From Alphaproteobacteria bacterium (GTDB lineage Bacteria > Pseudomonadota > Alphaproteobacteria > Rhodobacterales > Rhodobacteraceae): a DNA stretch of 49,858 nucleotides. Positions 8,668 through 16,496 of this stretch are shown piece by piece; positions within the stretch are counted from its first letter, which is position 1; each line of letters starts with the position of its first letter. The DNA lies in the NCBI GenBank assembly GCA_030431485.1, contig JAUIIR010000028.1, positions 1 through 49,858 on the forward strand, read 5' to 3'. Made by a program: the position numbers and the translations under genes. Below the pieces are notes generated by a model. The model was not told the DNA's origin. It searched no databases and worked only from the letters and a program-made list of their open reading frames with translations.

Positions 8668-9415
8668 GCATGGCCAAGTTACAGTATGCTGTGCTCAGAT
8701 TGGCGCCAGTATTCTAACTCGATCAACGCAAAGATCAGCCAGTTTGGGATCGAGTTCATCCACGGCTTCCGGGACAGGGTGTAGAAATTATACTGCAGCG
8801 AAAACGCGCCAGATCTGGGTTTCAAGGGGCTCGGCTATCTCAATTTAATGTCGCCCGAGGGAGCTGAGACTTCGCGTGCACGCGTCAACTTGCGGCGCAG
8901 CCTTACCTCATACGTGGTAATTCTTAAACCCGATTCACTTAAGGGCTGGTTTTCCCTAGATGATCAAGCGGCATTGAAGCGTGCCTCCGTATCGGCGTCC
9001 ATGTGGGCTGCATGTTGATCGCGCTCGATTGCAACTGTCTTTTTGGTTCCGGATCGGTGGTCGCGATTGCTGGTGTGTATCCGGCTTCTTCGGGCGGCCT
9101 GTCAGTTCAACGTCGCGAGCTCCGATGGATTCCCGCTTGCTTCGACCTCATCGCGGTTCTGATGATGGCATCGATGCTCTCTCCATTTGTGATGTCTTGA
9201 ACAAACATCACCTTGACATACTTTGATGCGGTCGAGAAGGGGCATCCATGCCATCAACAGAGCCTGTTCCAAGTGTATGGCGCGGACGGCACTGGCATGG
9301 TTATTCGCGACATTTCTTTGCATTCGATGATAATAGTTGGGGCTTGCAGAGAGGCTTTGCGTTCTTTTGGGCCAATTCGTATGCGAGGTACGAGAAAGTC
9401 TATGTGTCCCCTCCG
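8668..9415. other. Intergenic stretch without a recognisable intact gene
   Basis: About 750 bp lie between the SDR gene and the LysR gene. The first half contains the degraded frame listed at 8686-9018. The second half (9019-9415) has only short, low-quality open frames on both strands with no family resemblance and no clear repeat. Base composition is more AT-rich than in the neighbouring genes. Confidence 0.6.
8686..9018 (+). pseudogene. Possible decayed gene of unknown family
   Basis: One frame runs 110 codons with a single in-frame TAG at 8782-8784. Before it the frame reads WRQYSNSINAKISQFGIEFI and HGFRDRV; after it comes KLYCSENAPDLGFKGLGYLN, then later LTSYVVILKPDSLKGWFSLD. The composition looks protein-like, but I do not recognise the family. 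It could be a relic of a former last gene of the operon or a chance frame. No ribosome site is seen. Confidence 0.3.
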
Positions 9416-10339
9416 TCATCGCTTTTTTCGAGTGCCCCAAAATTCTCTGAAGAAATCTGTATGCTTTGCGGCTTCCTCTCGTAGCCAATTGGCAAACCGG
9501 TTTATCGGTTTCGATGGGTTTGTTTCCGAATACGCGAGGTAATATGCGTCTGGAGACGGGAGTCGTGTGTCAAACGGGCAGATCAGAGCGCCGCTTGCGA
9601 GCAGAAGTTTGGTTGTCACTTCATCTCCGATCGTGACGCCATCGCCTCTTGCAGCAGCGGTCAGGCATAAAGCGGTACGGTTGTAGATGCGCCCTGCGGT
9701 TGGATCCAATTCGTATTCCCCTTCAGCTTCCCGAAACGCGCGCCACCAAGTGCGGGTCTGATCGTGAATGAGGTGGCGTTCGGGGATGTCTGCCATGCGG
9801 GGTGCGCGATTCAGGGTGGCAAAGTAGTCAGGCGCTGCGACGGGAAAAACTGTGTTTGTCAGCAGCGCTTCAAACCGAAATCCACTCCAACCGCCGCGCC
9901 CCCAGAATACCGCGCAGTCCCAGCCGGTGGCAGGTGGTGCGTTCATTCCAACTGTGACCGAGATCGAAATGCGTATGTCCGGATTCATGGCTTCAAAGCT
10001 TTGCAAACGGGGAAACAGCCAGAGTTCGACAAAATCGGCATCGCCATGCAGTCGGATTTGGTCAGGCGCCGGGGCCTTGAACTCTCGCAGTCCGGTTTCA
10101 ATACGCGTGAACGAGGATGTCGCGAGGTCCGCAAGCTTTTGTCCGAACGGAGTGATTTCGATGCGTTTGTGAAAACGCACAAAAAGAGGTTGGCCAAGCT
10201 CAGCTTCCAGCGCCGCAATCTGCTTGCTGACGGCAGACTGGGTCACTCCCAAAGCCTCCGCCGCGATGGTGAAGCTGTTGTGGCGAGCGACTTGGCTAAG
10301 GACGCGCAACGCATTCAGGTTTGGAAGACGATTTGGCAT
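9416..10339 (-). CDS. LysR-family transcriptional regulator (GcvA-like)
   Basis: This 307-aa LysR regulator has an N-terminal winged HTH (NLNALRVLSQVARHNSFTIA, then EALGVTQSAVSKQIAALEAE) and a substrate-binding effector domain starting near residue 90. The spacing and the PNLNALR opening resemble the GcvA/AmpR subgroup, often tied to amino-acid or amine metabolism. The start chosen is the ATG at 10339 (MPNRLPNLNA); a longer frame from 10450 would run through the divergent gene's promoter. It is transcribed away from the aminotransferase-amidase-binding-protein-DmdA-like operon at 10432, the classic layout for a LysR activator and its target. The co-inducer is unknown. Confidence 0.9.
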   Translation of the reverse strand: MPNRLPNLNALRVLSQVARHNSFTIAAEALGVTQSAVSKQIAALEAELGQPLFVRFHKRIEITPFGQKLADLATSSFTRIETGLREFKAPAPDQIRLHGDADFVELWLFPRLQSFEAMNPDIRISISVTVGMNAPPATGWDCAVFWGRGGWSGFRFEALLTNTVFPVAAPDYFATLNRAPRMADIPERHLIHDQTRTWWRAFREAEGEYELDPTAGRIYNRTALCLTAAARGDGVTIGDEVTTKLLLASGALICPFDTRLPSPDAYYLAYSETNPSKPINRFANWLREEAAKHTDFFREFWGTRKKR

Positions 10340-10431
10340 AACTTTTTCTACTGTGAAATGAGAGTTATTCGAATTTGACCGATTTTTTGTTATCGGAAAA
10401 GCTACACCGGACGTCTGTCGGAGTTTTTCTT
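10340..10431. promoter_or_regulatory. Divergent promoter region with two dyads
   Basis: This AT-rich 92-bp gap separates the LysR gene from the aminotransferase gene. It holds ATTCGAAT at 10367-10374, an 8-bp palindrome inside a T-N11-A frame (T10366 to A10378). It also holds CCGAT-N8-ATCGG at 10379-10396. Both are candidate LysR contact sites. Confidence 0.5.
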
Positions 10432-11715
10432 TTGAGCCAGCTTTTTCCATTCAACGATCCTGTTGTCATCGAGATGACCCCGCCGCTGAACATCGAAAGC
10501 GGTGAAGGTATAAGAGTACGGGATACGGACGGTCGCAGCTATATTGATGCGGTTTCCGCCTTATGGTGCGCGAGCCTTGGTTTTGCCCCGGCGCGATTGA
10601 CACGTGCCATGACTGACCAGATGAGCACGCTGGCCTATTATCATTCCTTCATGGGGCGTACACCGGTCTGTACAGAGCACTTGGCGGCCCGGCTGGTAGC
10701 GCGCATGCCGGGCATGAATAAGGTCTTCTTCGGCACGTCTGGTTCTGATGCCGTGGAAACGGCAGCTAAAATCGCGCGCTACTATTGGGCGGCCAAAGGA
10801 CAGCCGGACCGAACGCGCATCATTGCACGCGATGGGGCCTATCATGGATCCGGACAGATGAGCGCGGCCCTGACAGGACTCGACTATTGTCACACCGGCT
10901 TTGCCTTGCCGCTGTCTGATGTCTTGCGCACGGGGCGGCCACATTTCCTGAGAGATGCCGACCCTGGCGAGAGCGAACTTGCATTTTCCAAGCGTCGGGC
11001 GCGGGAATTGGACGAACTCATCCGCGCAGAAGATTCAGGCACCATCGCTGCCTTTATCGGTGAACCGGCAATGGGCGCGGGGGGCGTCATTCTGCCGCCC
11101 GACGGTTATTGGGACGCCGTGCAGAATGTGCTCGCCAAGCACGGGATCCTTCTCATTGCGGATGAGATCATCTGTGGTTTTGGTCGAACCGGCGAATGGT
11201 TCGGTTGCGAGACATTCGGCATTCGTCCACACCTCATGACCATAGCCAAACAACTGACGGCTTCGGTATTTCCGATGTCAGCCGTTGCACTGTCTGAAGA
11301 GGTCTATGACGGTCTTAAGCCTTTGGCGCATGGCGTTGGCACTCTCGGGCATGGGTTCACCTATGGTGGCCATCCTGTTGGTACAGCGGTCGCCCTCGAA
11401 TGTCTGAAGATTTATGAAGAGATGGATTTGCCTCGACACGTCGCCCGGCTTGGCGCACGGATCAAAGATGGGCTGTCAGGGCTTAAGAATGAGCCGGGAG
11501 TGCTGGATGTCCGTTGCCAGGGTTTGTTGGCGGCGCTTGAATGCGACACCGAAGTGCTGGCGCAGGCAATTGGGCAACAGGCAGTGGCGCGGGGCGTCTT
11601 TTTCCGCATCATCGGGCCGGTCGTAGCGATTGCGCCACCGTACATCTGTACCGAAGCCGAGATAGATCACATCATGTCCGTTCTCGCAGAGTCGTTTGCT
11701 GCGGTGTCGCCGTGA
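10432..11715 (+). CDS. Class III PLP aminotransferase (omega-aminotransferase)
   Basis: This 427-aa aminotransferase belongs to the class III group that includes omega-amino-acid:pyruvate and taurine:pyruvate transaminases. It has VSALWCASLGFAPARL near the N-terminus, the FGTSGSDAVETA PLP-phosphate loop, LLIADEIICGFGRTGEWFG (D244) and the Schiff-base lysine in MTIAKQLTAS (K273). The start chosen is the TTG at 10432, with GGAG eight bases upstream, giving SQLFPFND as the usual H..HPF-like opening. A TTG at 10375 would add 19 residues and erode the promoter. Its stop overlaps the amidase GTG start. The amine donor is not predictable; the amidase next door suggests an amine released from an amide. 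Confidence 0.9.
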   Translation: MSQLFPFNDPVVIEMTPPLNIESGEGIRVRDTDGRSYIDAVSALWCASLGFAPARLTRAMTDQMSTLAYYHSFMGRTPVCTEHLAARLVARMPGMNKVFFGTSGSDAVETAAKIARYYWAAKGQPDRTRIIARDGAYHGSGQMSAALTGLDYCHTGFALPLSDVLRTGRPHFLRDADPGESELAFSKRRARELDELIRAEDSGTIAAFIGEPAMGAGGVILPPDGYWDAVQNVLAKHGILLIADEIICGFGRTGEWFGCETFGIRPHLMTIAKQLTASVFPMSAVALSEEVYDGLKPLAHGVGTLGHGFTYGGHPVGTAVALECLKIYEEMDLPRHVARLGARIKDGLSGLKNEPGVLDVRCQGLLAALECDTEVLAQAIGQQAVARGVFFRIIGPVVAIAPPYICTEAEIDHIMSVLAESFAAVSP

Positions 11716-13151
11716 CTGAATTAGCGTGGCTTTCTGCAACAGAAGCCCTTGGGCTTTTTCAAAAGCGCGCATTGTCGCCGGTTGAATTGACTGAGGCGCT
11801 GATCGAACGGGCCGAAGCAACAGAGCCGGCAATCGGGGCATTCACCTATCGGTATTTCGATCAGGCTCTGGTCGCGGCAAAGTCAGCGGAAGCGCGGTAT
11901 CTGCGAGGCGACCCGCGGCCGTTGGAGGGGTTGTGCATTTCAGTCAAGGATGCAGGTCACATTGCGGAGCTTCCCACTTCGGCAGGCTCGTGGCTATCGA
12001 ATGACTCGCCGCAACCGTCAACGTCACCAATTAATCAACGCGTTTTGGATGCGGGTGGAATTGTGCATGCCCGCAGTGCCACACCCGAATTTTCCTGCGC
12101 GGCTGTGACCTGGTCCCGACGTTGGGGAGTGACGCGCAACCCGTGGAATACAGAGATGACACCTGGAGGGTCGTCGGGCGGCGCGGCGGCGTCACTTGCG
12201 GTGGGAAGTTCTACTTTGGCGACGGGATCCGATATCGGCGGTTCAATCCGCATCCCCGCTTCCTGTTGCGGGGTTGTTGGGTACAAGCCACCCCGAGGCC
12301 GGAACCCGGTGGATGCGCCATTCAACCTGGATTTCTACTGCCACACCGGTCCGATTGCTCGGACTGTCGCGGATACGAAGTTGCTTCAGAACGTGCTTTG
12401 CGGACCACATCCAGACGACCCAATGACCCTGCCATGCCATGAGATCGTTACGACAGGAGGTGTGAGGGGGTGCCGTATTGCGATCTCAAGAACTCTCGGT
12501 TTTTTCGAGGTTGATCCCGAGGTGGAAGCGGCTTTGCTCAAAGCCGCCCAGACATTTCACGACCTTGGTGCCGTGGTCGAAGAGATCGAACTGCCGTGGG
12601 GGTCGGAGGTCATGGAGGCTGCGCTTACACATCTACGTATGATCTTTGGGACTTCGATCGCCCCTGAGGCTCCTGAAGACTGGGAGCGAATGACACCATA
12701 TGCCCGTCAGTTTGCTAAGGCAGGTTTGCGCGTCAAACCCCAGGATTACCTTGCTGCTCTGACCTGTACAGGTCGCATGAGTCAGGAACTGGCGCGGGCG
12801 ATGACTGAATTTGACCTCTTGATCTGTCCCACCACGGCTGTTCCCGCGCTGCACGCTGACTTTGATCCGGGGACCGATGATCTGATAATCAATGGTCGAT
12901 CCGTTGATCCCATGCTGGGTTGGGTCATGACGTTTCCATTCAACATGCTGTCGTCCCGGCCCGCCATTTCGGTGCCTTGCGGGCAGGCCGAGAAGGGCGT
13001 GCCCATTGGGCTGCAGATCATCGGACATCCTTTTGATGACGACATGGTTTTTAGCGCGGCGCTCGATTTCGAGAAGGCATGCACTGTCTGGTCTGACATG
13101 CGGCGTAATTTTGTTGACGCAGAAGCGAAGCGGGGCAACGCTCGTATCTAG
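11712..13151 (+). CDS. Amidase-signature family amidohydrolase
   Basis: This 479-aa amidase of the AS family uses a Ser-cisSer-Lys triad, visible as K79 (CISVKDAGH), S154 ([10 protein letters not shown]) and S178 (GSDIGGSIR). The spacings of 99 and 24 residues are those seen in fatty-acid amide hydrolase and malonamidase. It hydrolyses a C-N amide bond to a carboxylate plus amine or ammonia. The GTG start at 11712 overlaps the preceding stop (GTGA), and 479 aa is a normal length, so the longer open frame from 11541 is not used. Lying between an aminotransferase and a binding-protein gene, it probably acts in the cytoplasm on an imported amide. Not a GatA, since no gatB or gatC is nearby. Confidence 0.92.
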   Translation: MTELAWLSATEALGLFQKRALSPVELTEALIERAEATEPAIGAFTYRYFDQALVAAKSAEARYLRGDPRPLEGLCISVKDAGHIAELPTSAGSWLSNDSPQPSTSPINQRVLDAGGIVHARSATPEFSCAAVTWSRRWGVTRNPWNTEMTPGGSSGGAAASLAVGSSTLATGSDIGGSIRIPASCCGVVGYKPPRGRNPVDAPFNLDFYCHTGPIARTVADTKLLQNVLCGPHPDDPMTLPCHEIVTTGGVRGCRIAISRTLGFFEVDPEVEAALLKAAQTFHDLGAVVEEIELPWGSEVMEAALTHLRMIFGTSIAPEAPEDWERMTPYARQFAKAGLRVKPQDYLAALTCTGRMSQELARAMTEFDLLICPTTAVPALHADFDPGTDDLIINGRSVDPMLGWVMTFPFNMLSSRPAISVPCGQAEKGVPIGLQIIGHPFDDDMVFSAALDFEKACTVWSDMRRNFVDAEAKRGNARI

Positions 13152-13197
13152 ACACAACTGTCCACGAATCGACAAAATGAAACAAAGGGAGAGAAAA

Positions 13198-14823
13198 ATG
13201 AAATCGGATAGCGTTCACCGGGCCGCTCTGCTCTATGCGGAGGAGTACCGGGCCGGTCTCATGGACCGCCGGGAATTTCTAAGCCGTGCAACTATGCTGG
13301 GCGTTTCCGCATCCGCGGCCTACGGCCTGATCGGTCTAGGCATGCCCAGTCTGGCCCGCGCAGAAGCGCAGCGCGGTGGAACGCTGCGTGTGAACATGGA
13401 AACCAAGGCGATGAAGGATCCGCGCCTCTGGGACTGGACAGAATACGCGAATTTCTGCCGTGGCTGGCTGGATTACATGACCCTGTTCAATCGCGATGGG
13501 AGCGTCACTGGCAGCCTAATCGAAAGTTGGGAAGCCAACGCGGACGCAACGCAGTATACACTCAACCTGCGCCAAGGTGTGAAGTGGAACAACGGTGACG
13601 ACTTTACCGCAGTTGACGTCGTGCACAACTTCGACCGTTGGGCAGATGGAAATGTCGATGGCAACTCTATGGCCTCTCGTGTCGCGGCGCTTCAGAATCC
13701 AGAGACAAAGACGCTGCGAGACGGAGCGGTCAGGATCATTGATGACCACACCGTAGAGCTAAACCTCAATGCGCCGGACATCAGTATCATGGCCGCCTTG
13801 TCAGACTACCCCGCCGCAGTTGTTCATCGCAGCTATGCGGGTGAAGATCCCGTCACGGTGCCCATCGGGACGGGCGCTTACCTGCCCGAAAGCTATGAGG
13901 TGGGCGTCAAAGCCGCTCTGGTGCGCAACATGGATCATCAGTATTGGCGCGAGGGTGGTTGGCTGGACCGTATCGAGTTCATCGATCTTGGCACAGACCA
14001 AGCCGCGCTTGTCGCGGCTGCGGACAGTGACGAAATAGACCTGACGTACCGAACAGATGGCGACTTCGTTCAGGTCTTTGACTCTATCGGGTGGCAGTCG
14101 AGCGAGGTTGTGACAGCCAACACGTTGGCGGTTCGGTTCAATCAGCAGTCAAGCCCCTACGACAATCGCGATGTGAGACGAGGCATTCAGCTTGCCGTGG
14201 ACAATGCGCTTGTTCTGGAGCTTGGCATCAGTGGGCTGGGACTTGTTGGAGAGAACCATCATGTTTGCCCGGTTCATCCAGAATACGCTGAATTGTCTGC
14301 TCTCGAAGTTGATCCTGCCAAGGGTGCCGAGATGGTCGCCAATGCGGGACATGCGGATACCGTTCTCGAGCTGATTTCTCTCGATACCGAATGGCAAAAG
14401 AACACATGTGATGCAATCGCGGCGCAAATGCGGGATGCCGGGCTGAACATCGAACGCAAAATCCTTCCCGGCGCAACCTTCTGGAACGACTGGACGAAAT
14501 ATCCGTTTTCGGCGACCGAGTGGGGCCCGCGTCCATTGGGAATCCAGATCTTTGCCCTCGCCTACAAATCCGGAGCCGCATGGAACGAAAGCGGGTTCTC
14601 GAATGCGGAATTCGACAGTCTTCTGGAACAGGGTTTGTCGGTTGCAGATGCCAATGCCCGTCGAGACATTATGGCAAAAATGCAAAAGATCATGCAGGAT
14701 GAAGGTGTTCTGATCCAGTCTTATTGGCGTTCAGTCTTCAATCATTCAAACGGTAAGTTCGCAAATGTGGACGTGCACCCGTTCTACCAACTCGACCTTC
14801 ACGATATCTACCTGAAGGCCTGA
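13198..14823 (+). CDS. ABC transporter substrate-binding protein, family 5 (Tat-exported)
   Basis: This 541-aa periplasmic binding protein belongs to the peptide/nickel/opine group (SBP_bac_5). A twin-arginine signal is clear: [20 protein letters not shown] followed by an ARAEA cleavage region near residue 57. The mature part has the family's [20 protein letters not shown] and [20 protein letters not shown] blocks. The ATG at 13198 has GGGAGAG upstream; an ATG at 13177 is less likely. No permease or ATPase gene follows in this operon, so it must pair with a transporter encoded elsewhere, perhaps one of the two in this window. Its 3' end is followed by a stem-loop before the DmdA-like gene. 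Confidence 0.92.
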   Translation: MKSDSVHRAALLYAEEYRAGLMDRREFLSRATMLGVSASAAYGLIGLGMPSLARAEAQRGGTLRVNMETKAMKDPRLWDWTEYANFCRGWLDYMTLFNRDGSVTGSLIESWEANADATQYTLNLRQGVKWNNGDDFTAVDVVHNFDRWADGNVDGNSMASRVAALQNPETKTLRDGAVRIIDDHTVELNLNAPDISIMAALSDYPAAVVHRSYAGEDPVTVPIGTGAYLPESYEVGVKAALVRNMDHQYWREGGWLDRIEFIDLGTDQAALVAAADSDEIDLTYRTDGDFVQVFDSIGWQSSEVVTANTLAVRFNQQSSPYDNRDVRRGIQLAVDNALVLELGISGLGLVGENHHVCPVHPEYAELSALEVDPAKGAEMVANAGHADTVLELISLDTEWQKNTCDAIAAQMRDAGLNIERKILPGATFWNDWTKYPFSATEWGPRPLGIQIFALAYKSGAAWNESGFSNAEFDSLLEQGLSVADANARRDIMAKMQKIMQDEGVLIQSYWRSVFNHSNGKFANVDVHPFYQLDLHDIYLKA

Positions 14824-14829
14824 ACACAG

Positions 14830-14862
14830 GACCGGTGGAGGCGTTGTGCGCCGTCCCCGGTC
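14830..14862 (+). promoter_or_regulatory. Intercistronic stem-loop after binding-protein gene
   Basis: GACCGG (14830-14835) pairs with CCGGTC (14857-14862). An inner GGAGGCG/CGCC(G)TCC stem closes on a TTGTG loop. No T-run follows, so this is more likely an mRNA-stabilising or processing hairpin than a full terminator. Confidence 0.55.
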
Positions 14863-14877
14863 ACGCTAAAGGCGGGC

Positions 14878-15990
14878 ATGAGTTTTCAAATCCATATCGG
14901 GACAAATGTCCGCCAATCCCCGTTCTTCGACGCAACTGTTGCGGACGGCGTAAAATCCTTTTCCGTGTATAACCACATGTATATCCCGGGGCATTTTGGT
15001 GATCCGGATGCAGAGTACGACCGACTTCTGAATGGCGTGGTCATGTGGGACGTCGCGGCACAGCGGCAGGTCGAACTTATTGGTCCGGATGCGGAAGCAT
15101 TGGCACAAATACTCACTCCGCGCGACTTGACCGGACTGAAGATCGGACAGGGGCGCTACGTGCCAATCTGCGATCACGACGGTCTCATGATCAATGATCC
15201 CGTGTTGCTGAAACTGGCAGACGATCGCATTTGGCTGTCGGTGGCCGACAGTGATCTTCATTTGTGGGCCGCAGCCATTGCTGCAGAGCGAGGCCTGAAC
15301 GTGACCGTTTCGGAACCGGATGTCTCGCCTCTGGCAATCCAAGGGCCGAAGGCGACAGACGTAGCCGTTACATTGTTCGGAAACCGAGTGAAAGAGCTTC
15401 GGCCTTTTGCGTTTTTCGAGACATTGCTTGACGACATTCCGATGGTTCTCGCGCGTTCCGGTTGGTCGAAGCAGGGTGGTTTCGAGCTCTATCTGACCGA
15501 TGGACGCAAGGGGACCGCGCTATGGCAGCGTGTCAAGGAAGCAGGGAGCCCTTTTGGTATCGGTCCCGGAGCGCCCAACGATATAGAGCGGATTGAAAGT
15601 GGCCTCATTTCCTACGGAGCAGACATGAGGCGTCAGGCGCTTCCCGCCGATCCTTTCGAAATGGGCTTTGGCAAGATGGTGTCGCTTGACACACATGACT
15701 TCATCGGCAGAGCCGCCTTGCGGAGAAGGTTTGATGCAGGAGTGACACGCCAACGTGTCGGGTTCGTTGTCGAAGGCGCGTGCGTCTCGTCGTTGCAGCG
15801 TCCGGTAGTTCTGGAGCAAGGCGAGCGCGTCATGGGTATGGCAACGGATCTTGTGTATTCGAACCGGGTCGGCGCTTCGATCGGGGTTGGCATCGCTGAA
15901 ACTGACGTCACCGAACAATCCGAGGGTTTAACAATTGCACTGCCCCAAGGCGACTTTCCAGTGCGATTGGCCAATCTGCCATTCATCTGA
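14878..15990 (+). CDS. GcvT-fold aminomethyltransferase, DmdA-like
   Basis: This 370-aa tetrahydrofolate-dependent GcvT-family protein most resembles dimethylsulfoniopropionate demethylase (DmdA). Similarities include YNHMYIPGHF (31-40), GVVMWDVAAQRQVEL (53-67), NDPVLLKL, SVADSDLHLW, PLAIQGPKATDV (151-162), RSGWSKQGGFELYL (193-206) and IERIESGLISYG. DmdA moves a methyl group from DMSP to THF; several close relatives are not DMSP enzymes. The amidase and amine context would also fit another N- or S-methyl donor. AAAGG precedes the ATG. It is the last gene of the LysR-controlled operon and ends only two bases from the convergent soxG stop. Family assignment is solid; DMSP activity is not shown. 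Confidence 0.75.
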   Translation: MSFQIHIGTNVRQSPFFDATVADGVKSFSVYNHMYIPGHFGDPDAEYDRLLNGVVMWDVAAQRQVELIGPDAEALAQILTPRDLTGLKIGQGRYVPICDHDGLMINDPVLLKLADDRIWLSVADSDLHLWAAAIAAERGLNVTVSEPDVSPLAIQGPKATDVAVTLFGNRVKELRPFAFFETLLDDIPMVLARSGWSKQGGFELYLTDGRKGTALWQRVKEAGSPFGIGPGAPNDIERIESGLISYGADMRRQALPADPFEMGFGKMVSLDTHDFIGRAALRRRFDAGVTRQRVGFVVEGACVSSLQRPVVLEQGERVMGMATDLVYSNRVGASIGVGIAETDVTEQSEGLTIALPQGDFPVRLANLPFI

Positions 15991-15992
15991 GA

Positions 15993-16496
15993 TCAGAGGA
16001 CCTTGATGACATTGGCCAGATGCGCCCAGGCTGCGGCTGCTTCGGGTGCTTGAATGCGGACGCTGACCCCGTTCGGTAAGCGTGCCACCAGCGCACCATA
16101 TCCCGCAAACAGGGTTGCTGCCGAACGAGAGCCCGGCTGCTCCGACATACAGGACGCGACCACCTCAGGCGCGCGTTGTCCTGTCACGACGAATTCAAGA
16201 TAGAGATCATCCGCGGCAGAGGCCGCAAACCCATTATACCAGCCTTCCGAAGCCAAAGGGTCTCGAGTGCAGAGCAGCGCCCGATCGCGTGCGATTCGAA
16301 GAGCAAACGGGGCGCCTGGCAAAAGTTCCAAGAGTCCCAGCATCTGAGCCGAGGGAGCGAGTTCCTTGATCGCAGCCGCCAGATCTCCGGAAACCAAGGT
16401 GGCGGCGTCCTGCCTATGACAGCGGATAGTGATCCCTTCCGCCTCCAGGGTTGCACCCGGTTCGGGGGTGCGTGTGGTCCAGTCCCGCTCAACCAT
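15993..16496 (-). CDS. soxG: Sarcosine oxidase gamma subunit
   Basis: This 167-aa small subunit of heterotetrameric sarcosine oxidase is the last gene of the soxBDAG block. SoxG proteins are variable; this one shows the family's mid-section with LGLLELLPGAPFALRIARD and a C-terminal YLEFVVTGQRAPEV / LPNGVSVRIQAPEAAAAW stretch. The start chosen is the ATG at 16496 (MVERDWTTRT), which overlaps the soxA 3' end by eight bases; a frame from 16541 would overlap it far more. SoxG helps assemble the complex and shape the THF-side cavity. The assignment depends largely on its place after soxA. Confidence 0.85.
   Translation of the reverse strand: MVERDWTTRTPEPGATLEAEGITIRCHRQDAATLVSGDLAAAIKELAPSAQMLGLLELLPGAPFALRIARDRALLCTRDPLASEGWYNGFAASAADDLYLEFVVTGQRAPEVVASCMSEQPGSRSAATLFAGYGALVARLPNGVSVRIQAPEAAAAWAHLANVIKVL

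Noticed and set aside
8650..8675. GGCCAT/ATGGCC inverted repeat as a terminator for the SDR gene
   Set aside because: Only six base pairs, a long loop and no T-run; too weak to call a terminator.
9102..9488. 128-aa minus-strand frame in the gap before the LysR gene
   Set aside because: No family resemblance, and it overlaps the LysR 3' end; composition is not coding-like.
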